Assembly (NCBI GenBank): GCA_030533445.1
Contig: CM060080.1
Coordinates: 36,036,380 to 36,100,379, forward strand
Source: Cyprinodon diabolis
Taxonomy: Eukaryota; Chordata; Actinopteri; Cyprinodontiformes; Cyprinodontidae
DNA length: 64,000 nt
Direction: 5' to 3'
Program-made: the position numbers and the translations under genes
Notes under the pieces: model-generated
The model's database searches: none
What the model saw: the letters and a program-made list of their open reading frames with translations, nothing else
What the model was told of the DNA's origin: nothing
Part shown: positions 50,501-60,200 of the stretch, piece after piece
Position numbering within the stretch: the stretch's first letter is position 1
Layout of the letters: each line of letters begins with the position of its first letter

Positions 50501-53500
50501 ATAACTCAGTGATGCTTCTGGAGAAGGCATGCTACTCATTAAATAAGACTGTCCTCTTTCATACTGTCCTCATACCACAAATACCTTTAACCTGTTTAAA
50601 ATTGTTGGCTTCTTACATGTCTTCTTCATGTATACATAGTGTAATTTTCATTTAATATTCCAAATAACTTGATTGCATAGCTACACACATTGTAGTTTGC
50701 ATTCAAATGTCAGGGAGCTCATCGATACCCAGTCCGGTTTTAAAAAGTTGGAAGCAGGAAGTGAACTGATGAATACGATGCTGTCTGAAATACTCATATT
50801 CCTTTTGTTTTACCATTTGGCCCAATATACCCTATAACCTAAATGGACTTTAGTGAATTAAAGTTGTTTTCAATAATAAATCAAAATCTGAAAAATGCTG
50901 TGTGTATTTGTTATTGGCCCTTCTGAGTAGTACTTCATAGAACCTGCATAGAACTTTTCGCCATCACTTCCATTTTATTTGAGATTAAGTAGGGCTGGGA
51001 CATTAATGTATTAGTTTAGATTAATTAGTTAGAAACATTTTAATGTTTTAAAAAAATGAATCCAATTAATTTCATTTTCTTATATACATACAGAAGTCCC
51101 AATGGTGGGCATCCATACTCGCTTGTTTATTGTACACCTACAGCGTGAGAAAGACGTGCAGAGTTAAACTCAAATCCCCCTCGCTCAAAAACTCTCTCTG
51201 CCATGCGCTCAACTCTGACAAGCCACCTGTGCTCCTGCTTCACACCTTTTCCTTGCTCAATTCACAAAATGTATACGTGCGCTCCACTTCATCTCTGCAT
51301 ACACCCGGTCTGATAGTCCCACGCTCTCTACGCTCTCTGCACCCTCTATACTCACGATTTCTTTAACTGTATGTAAATTAACCACTAATTGCACTAAAAG
51401 CTCCATATTAAATAGCAATTTTTAAGCTCCGAAAGGCAATGCTTTATCCAGAGCTGAACTGTAATAGTTCTGTCAGTATTAGAAATGAAACATATCTTCT
51501 GTTTACAGGCAATAATTTATGCCTTGTTGCAATATTTCTACTTTTTTTTTTTTTTTTTTTACCATAATTAGTTGAAGGAATTGTGCTATAATTAATGTTC
51601 ATGGACTGTTCACACTTCTAAGTGTGAACAGTCCATGATCAAAGAAATTGCATAAAATATCAGGGGTTTCTAAATAAAGCTTAATGATTTTAACCTTCTA
51701 CAATGGCTCAATAACCCAAATTAAATACAAGAAATATATGTGTTGCTGTGCTCATATGATTATTTATTGAAAACTGAGACCAAAAAAAGGGTTTTTAAAT
51801 TTAGATATGTTGGTTTGTTTTGTCGATATATGGTTTTCCTTTAAAATGTCATTAATTGTGATAAATTACAGGCTCTGTAATTAACTCATTTTAAAACACT
51901 TTATCACTTCACACCATTAATTAAGAGGTTGACATTCATGGTTGATTTCCATTGCAAAAAACTCAGTCAGGTTGTCTAGAGAGGCGATTTAAATGTAAAA
52001 TGATCAAGTTATGCTAAAGCTTTTCAGTTAGTTTTATTTCTTGACTTTTGCAGATCTGTTCATATATACGAATGTTCTTTGACTAAACCTGAGCTACATT
52101 ACAATGTCTACAAGACTTGCAATTCTAAGAGACTGTTTAGATGCAGTATTAGGGAGGCGTTTTCATTTCAAGCGTCAACATTTTTTTGTGTCGTTCGAAA
52201 GATTTATTTGGGCAGTTTGATGGACTTATAGCAAATTAAATATCTTTTGATATATTTAACTCATATTTGTGGACCTGAAAAAAAGTTTTCATACAACTTT
52301 ATGTTGTTTCCTTTACAGTGACAGCTTAAATTTGTAAATAAGTCGTCTTCTACTGCTCTGAATGCCTGTCCTTGATGTGGATCTTAATGGTGGGAAGACC
52401 TTGATGACTAAAAAGAAAAAGTAGAGGAAAATTTGGATTATTGCAATCAGCTATATTTAACACATACATTGCTGCTGCATGTTTCCCTGACACTGAAGCA
52501 CCAATGATACCATGTATGGTATCTTTTGTTTGTGTGTATAGAGTTGTTGTACTGGAAGGGGGATCTTTGCTCAAGTCTTCAGTCCTTTGCCCCTAAGAGG
52601 TTTTCCTCAATGATTAATCTGCACAGCAAGTCTTTTACATGCAATTCAATTAAAGTATGTTGCAATTTTTATTTCTACTGGGTTAAAATTAGAAAAGCTT
52701 CCAGGGATATGAATGCTTTTTGAAGGCATTAGGGTGACTATTGGCAGCATCACAATGCACATTCAAATAGAACACAGTTTTAACCTTGTTTGAAATATGG
52801 TGGAGCTCTCCACTGATGAAATCCAAGTCTGTGTCATCCGCACCCCCTCACGCCTCTCTCTCGGCAGAACTTGAAGCAGGACTACGTTTTTAGGAGTCAT
52901 GCTCTGTGTGTGAGTGCTGTTACACACCCACACAGCAACATTAAACTCTCAAATGAAGCAGCCCAACACAGTAAGATACTCCCTTACCGCCGCTGTCACG
53001 GAATGTTCAGAATGGACAGCAGATAACGCCATCAGCTCCTCCACATGCTGTTTATGCGCACACACTCATACATTCAATTCAGTTTATTTATATAGCGCCA
53101 AATTCACAACACATGTCATCTCAAGGCACTTTACAGTTCAACCAGATCATACTGTCAAATTGATACAAAGTTTTCTATCTAAGGAAAACCAGTTGATTGC
53201 ATTGACTCATTGACTCAAATACAATCCCTCACACTAAGCATGCTTGTAGCGACATGCACAGACACACTCATTATATCTGAACCTAGGCTATTGTTGGTGC
53301 ATGTGTCAGCTCTATCACAGCTATTTCATCCTGGGACAGTTCACAGGCTCAAAGATAGGAGCAAGGTTCGAGGCTGCGGGTGTGTTTGTAAAAAGTGATT
53401 GTGACCTACGTCGCTACCCCTGCACGCTCCCACTTTTTCTATTTTCAGAGTAAACCATTGTGAGTGTATCTGTACATGCGCTTGCGTTGCTTCATGAAGA

Positions 53501-54189
53501 ACGAAAGAAAACACAGACCCTCCAGACAATGCGGTGGGCTTTGTGAAAGGAAACAGATTTTTGTCCCACTCCCAGCAACAGGAAACTGCTCTTACACCCA
53601 CCGCACCCCGTTTTCATCCCACACACATGCACTCACGCACAGGCTGACACAAACAAGCAAAAGGGGGAAGTGCAAACTTTCTGTGGAAAGACACTTTGTA
53701 CACTGTGCATATATTTTTGCAAGGTTAGCGTTCATATAGAAAAGTCCAAATGTACTTCAGTGTAGTTGAGCCCCATTTTTATATACCTTTTTCTTCTTTT
53801 TATTCCTTTTATTTGTTATTTCAAATAGGAAGAAAAATATAAAAAAGCCATAAATATATGTATATATAAATATACACATATGGTAACATGTAGAGCAGAT
53901 TACAAAAAAAAACAACATTAATAACAAAATAAAAAAATCCAACAATATATTTTGTAAACCAATTCTCACGATGTTTGAAAAGTGAGCAGGAAGAAGCAAT
54001 AGCTTATCCTGTCCTGTCCCTATATCACTGTACATATATATGTTCCTAATTGTATCAAGAATAAACCTGGTAAGTTGTTAAAACTCAAATATTAATTTAG
54101 AGATTCCATTGGAAACAAGGCAATCCAGGTAGCCAAACTTTAATTACCAGCATTGTATTAAGGTATTCTTTCAGCTCCATTCCTGTACG

Positions 54190-54273
<84 letters not shown>

Positions 54274-57200
54274 AACTGCTAAAAATTACACCTGCATTCA
54301 ATAGTGCTATTTAAACATAATGGAGGTAATTGGAAACAACCGTCATGTAAAATCACATAGATGCATCATGCACATAGAAGACTCAGCTGACCTTTAAATT
54401 GTAGGAGCAGTGAGTTGAGGGTGTCTTTGAATTGATTTCAACTGCTTCCAACCTTTGCAACACATTGTAAAACACCACCTTTAGTGACATGATGCAGGAT
54501 GCCCACGGACTCTAGAGCAGATTCTTTGTAAGTTCATTGACCAAGTCAGGTTTAAGCAGTTACCAGGAGAACAACACTTGTCTTACTGCATTGTGTGAAC
54601 TGTAAGATTTGGTGCTGGAGAGATTCTTATTTGGGGTTGTGGTTCAGGAACTGGACTCGGCTTTTTAAGTTAAAAGGAATTCTTAATGCCACAGCATTCC
54701 GAGACACTTTGGTCAGTTTCATATCCTTCACTCTGTGGAAACAGTTTGCCGTCTACCAGTTCACCAAAGTTCCTAGAGGCATGAATGAGTCGATTTAGTG
54801 TGGATGAACTTAGCTGACGTGCACAGAGCCAAGAACCTGGAACAACATCCTAGGTATGAATTAGATTGAGACTGGTAGCTAAGTCTTCTAGTCTAATGTC
54901 AGTGTCTGACCTCAGGATAGCAGAAAAAAACTTTTAATAGACTAAACCTTGCAGAACTCCTAACCAGAAGAGTTGAATCTGTTGTCTCTTCTAAGGCTGG
55001 ACCGACAATATCTTAAACAATATGGATTACAAATGGGATATAAGCAGGTAGGGTTGCCAACCGTCTCTTGAAAAAACTAATCATTCCGTATCAAGAAATA
55101 GAAGTACCTGTCCCTTATTTAGTGGAAAAGGAACACACTTTGTCCCCTATTACTAGAGAGAGTAAAAAAATAGTCAGTAAAAAGCTTATAGAAAATGAAG
55201 AAGGGCACGTTAGATACATAACTTGCAGTAAGCCTGTTCCTGGGCCCTGTCCTGCGTTGTGACCCATGAGCTGACAACATATATGTAACGATCTAGAATA
55301 CCCTCATCCCATTGATCGAGCCAAGTGTTGCTCAACGAGAAGATAGCGGGAGACAACAGAGCAGTATGGGGGACGAACAGAGTAATTTAATTGCTGACGC
55401 TGCTTTTGCGGGCGGTGCACCTTCACATAGCGATGCTCCTTCTTCGAAAAAAAAAAAGGATGCAGAAATTTAGGGAGGAATGGGAAAAAACAAATACCTG
55501 GGTAGAAAAGGTCAGCGAAGAATATAAAGCACACTGCAAATATGCATCTAATTCAATGCAGATTTGAGTCACAAAAAAATAATTTTATACACAAAGAGGG
55601 GCTAGGAAAAAATCACCACAGCAGGAGGGGTAAAGGCAATTGGGTCAGCTGGCATGCACATGAAGTGTCCCTTTTTTTTCAGGGAGTTGACAATCCTATA
55701 ACTAGGTTTGTAAAAGCTAGTGAGCAATAGCTTTGGCAATATGATGTAATTCTGTCTCTATGTTTTTTATTTTTATTTTAGATTAATACTGACAAGTCAT
55801 TAATCTAAAGAAAGTCAAAATCAGTATATAATGTTTTGCTGTTGTCAGGCTAAACGGATGGACAGGCTTTCTTTGTATGAAATTGGGTTATGAAAGATAG
55901 AAAATTAATTTTGAAAGAAGGCTCTTGAGTCTACAGCTGTTCATTTCATTTGGATGTGCACACTGGTCTGACGCGCGTCTGTCTGTGTTACCCCAGTGTC
56001 CCAGTTCCGCCCTTTGTCTGCAACGCAAGCAGCTTTTACTGAGAGGAACAATGGAACGAGATGTAACTTCAGCTCTCTGGCTTTATGACTTTTCACAGGG
56101 CCCAATGTGAGCACGCGTGTTTGGGTACGCATGAGTGAGCCAGTTAAGTGATGTCAGGCGTTAGAGTAGTAGGGTGTGGCAAGAGAGCGAAGCTGAGAGC
56201 CAGAGAGGGATGGAGGGGAGGGCAGGTTTAAACTCAGTGCCCAGGAGACCATGCAGGGCTGGGGAAAAGAGTGTTGAATTACACTGTGAGAGTGTTGGTT
56301 GTAAAGCTTTGGACAGCTGAATGTCTGAACTGAACCAGGATTACAGAGTGGAGAAAGTGAGATAGAAGCTTTACTGTATACTAACAGGTAAAAAAAAGCC
56401 GGAGGTGAACAAAAGTATTTCGAACTATATTCAGGGTCATGGACTTTATGATGGATAGGGATGCCTTTGGGAGAGGAACAGGCCAGTTTTGAGTCTGAGA
56501 GGGAAAAAGAGAAAATAGGGGAAGTTTGATGTCGAAATTCAAGTTGCATCACTGGAGAGGAATTTGCATCAAGCAGGAGACCAGATTGTTAACCGAACTT
56601 GAAAAAGCATTTTTTTTCTCCTTCACATTTTCATCTGCTTACGTTTTACTTTGTTCATTTTTTTTATAGTTATTTTTCTTGTGTGTGTGATCTAACAGCT
56701 GCAAGCGAGGCACTGTTATATTTACCTCAAAGCATCTCAAGTATTTGCTTTGATATTAGCTTCTCCACGTAAGGGAGTCAGGGTAAGAATACATGGTCAT
56801 TTGGAAATAAGGAAAAGAAAGAAACTCAGAGCAGAAGCAAAACAGCAAAAGTGAATTGTGAAAAAAATGCGGATGGGATACAAGAATAGAGCTGGTTTGT
56901 TTTGATTTCACTGACGCAGCTGCATTTCTGGTCCCGTGCTCAATTAAGTTTATTAGGAGAGTTTTATGTTCGATGCTAGCAGCCTCTGGCCAGACGTGTT
57001 TTCTCAGATTGTTTGGTTGCAGTTCAAGTTCGACTCCATCCATGAGTGGCACCAGTAATTGAACGGAGAAGGATTTTGACTCGGATTTACTTAAAAGGCT
57101 TGACACTTGTCTCAGTGAAAGTGACACTGATCCTGTCTGTCCAAAAAAGAACAAGGGGTCATTTGATAGCAGTAATGGGAGGGGCTGTGGTGCTCGTATC

Positions 57201-60200
57201 AAGTACATATTAAAGTGCCCCTAAAAAAGTAATAACATACCTCTTACTTTTTTACATATTACACTTTGACTAAAGTGACAACTAAAGTTTACCAAATCTG
57301 ACCCACATGCAGAGAAACCACTCAGAGAGCACGGAAAAAAAGTTTTAACAGGTTTATTGGAGGAGTTACAGGAGAGGATCTGGAACTCAGTGAGCTGGTG
57401 AACCGTAACTGGAAGTGAGAAGGGAAGTTCAATGGTCTCTTCAGGTTCTGTGGGAATCTTGGAAGCTCGGATATCTAGCATGGTTTGGAACTCACGTTTG
57501 TTAGTCCTTGAATCCAGACTGTGTGGTAAATCCAGAGTTAGTTGCACACGTTGGAGGGCGGACAGGTTTGACCAGCGTAGGATCCGGAGGCGCAATGGAG
57601 CGGACTGTCACTCAGATTTCCGAGTGACAGTCCGAGTTGGGAACTTGAACGGAACATGTGGAGGTTTTCCCCTGCTCAGTGTAAGTCTGTTTATCCTTCC
57701 AGGGGAGAGAAGGTCCAGGTATCCAGTAACACAGGAAATCTTCCTGCCGAGGAGCAAAGACAAAATACAAGTTAGACTCAGAGAAACAAAGCTAGATTAG
57801 ACTCAGCTAAACTCAGCTTGGCTAGAGTACCCAAAACTGGCAAACACTCTGGCGTCGAGGTAGTGAGAGTCCACTGCTCAAATACTCCTCCAGATAATGA
57901 TCCAACGAGCCGCAGGTGTGCAGGGAGGGACAGCAAAGACAGGGCACCTCCTGGTGGTGGAAAACAGAGACGCACAAACAGGCCACACAAACTGGATTCC
58001 TAACATAAAATTCTGTATATTTTATTGGAATTTAAAGCAACAGTCCAACAGAAAGGAAAGTCCAACAGAAACTCCAGTAAATAAGTTGTTTACTGCGATT
58101 CCAGCCTCAGGTGTGCGTTCTAAATTTTATTTGGATTTTGGTATGCTTTTACTGGGAGTGGTCTGTATGCTTCTGGCTTTTCTACCAGGATTGCCTCGTA
58201 TACCATTGGTCTTCCCATTAACGTTGATCTCTTCTCAAGAAAACCATGATGCTTCCAGCACCATGTGTAGCAGAGGGTATTGTAGGTTGAGGTTGATGTT
58301 CACTGTAAAGCCTCTTTAAGATCCTAGTTTTTTAATAAACACACAACCAAGCCTACTGTCCTATACGGCCAATGTGAGCGTTCAGACCATCATACTTTGA
58401 TGGCATAATTAAATTGTGTGTCTTACAGCTTTCAACCTTTGTCAGAGGCAGATTTAACCTATTTTACCCAAGACTTGGCTCTGTATAACATTACTGAATG
58501 GATTTAAATTTCTCTGTTGGGACCTTTCATTTTGCCAACATGAGTAATTATGGGTCTATCTAAGGATGAATGGATAGTCTGAAACAGGCTTTATTTTTTT
58601 AGCCACACAAAGTAATTTTGGATTCATCGTCTATCTATGTGGTGTTCTCTAAATAGCTTAATGCAAACTGCAAAAATATTTACGGAGTGAATAGCTGTGG
58701 CCAGATTCTCCCACCTGAGTTGTGGATCTCTGCGCCTAATCTAAGGGCACCATTGCATCTCTTTGCTGCTTCTCTTTTTAATGTTTTAATGTTCCTCTAA
58801 ATTGACCATTTCTTGGAAGGCTCACGGTTGTGCCAGGCTCTTTTTTTTTGCAAACCAGATTTAATTAAATACAGCTAATTGTCACATTAATATAGAACTC
58901 TTGCTAGATAAAAGTCACTTGATGTTTATGATGTAAAAAGCATAAAACACCATAGAAAATGATCTGAAATAGAAACAGACCGACGTGGGTTTTTTTAAGA
59001 TCAGCAAGTTTTTTTTTTTACATCACTCCAACCGATCCCCTGATTAGGCTTCATGCCAGTTCTTAAAGCTTATATTGCTTTTTCTGTCCCTCAACTTAGA
59101 TGGTAAAAATGACAAAGTGATGACAAATTTTACAAATAAAAAACATATTAATAATGGATAACAAATCGAGGAAGCAGCAAACCCAAGCGCCTTACGTGAT
59201 CTCAAGATATGGCTGTTAAATGCACCTATATATTGGCAAACACTTTTATGTATCAACAAATACCAACACAAGAAAATTATTGGTTTATCTCTAATCCTTA
59301 TTACCACATTTTACTAACTATAAGGCAAACTAAAAACCTTATTTTTTTCTAAAAAGAAACAGTCCACCAATCTGAGAAACCTTAAACATGGATTATATCT
59401 GGTTAGACTTACCGACCTTTAGGGCTGAAATAATTAATCGGATTAATCATGATTAATTGATTATTGTAATAATCGTCAACTAATTTAGTAATCGATCAAT
59501 CACTACCTGGAGTGTAGAGGCTCTAAATCGTGACCCTAGCTGATAGAGCAACCTACTTTGAGCAGTAATTATACCAAATGTAATAATGATTTATAAACAT
59601 TTTGCATTTAAAATATAAATAATTTTTGTCTGTCAAGGTGCTCTATCCTGCACTCCTCAAGGGGAAAAGTTTAATTCCACATAAAGCCTTAAGGAACATT
59701 TTGGTATCCGATATATTGGTACGCCCAGCAGAAAAATAATCTACAGATTAATCGATTTGCAAAACAGTCGGTAGCTGCAGCGCTACTGACCTCGAAGCAA
59801 TCTTATATGGTACACAGTGCTCTGTCAAAATGTTTTTGTATGACTCATAAACTACAAAACCACAGCGCATGCAGCATTACACCTACTACAATGGAGAGAT
59901 TGATATGGTAATACATAATGTGCTTCACCATAATATTCCAGTGTGTGTGTAAGGACCCCAAAAGGGCATCTGACAACAGCCATGCTTATGACGCAAACTT
60001 CAAAGTAAAGGCTATAAGTCACGCATTAGAACATGGGAAACAAGGTGCAAGACAATTCAGCATTAATGAATCAATGGTACAGAAGTGGAGAAAGCAAGAA
60101 GATGACCTGTCCCTTATAAATGTGAAAGTTTAAAAACAGACCATTCATTGACAGTGCACAATATATAGAAGAATAAATGGTACATTTAATTGCACAAAAC

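Noticed and set aside
50992..51900. Complete hAT element starting tagggctgggac
   Set aside because: The left terminus looks real but I found no matching right end or 8-bp duplication, so its extent is unsupported.
56154..57208. Long minus-strand frames and a purine-rich, CpG-containing patch as an alternative palm1 promoter or antisense gene
   Set aside because: No domain, no convincing splice-site arrangement; composition alone explains the open frames.
58020..58600. A further Tc1 fossil
   Set aside because: Only vague nucleotide resemblance ('ccatgatgcttccagcacca'); no alignable protein block, so not annotated.
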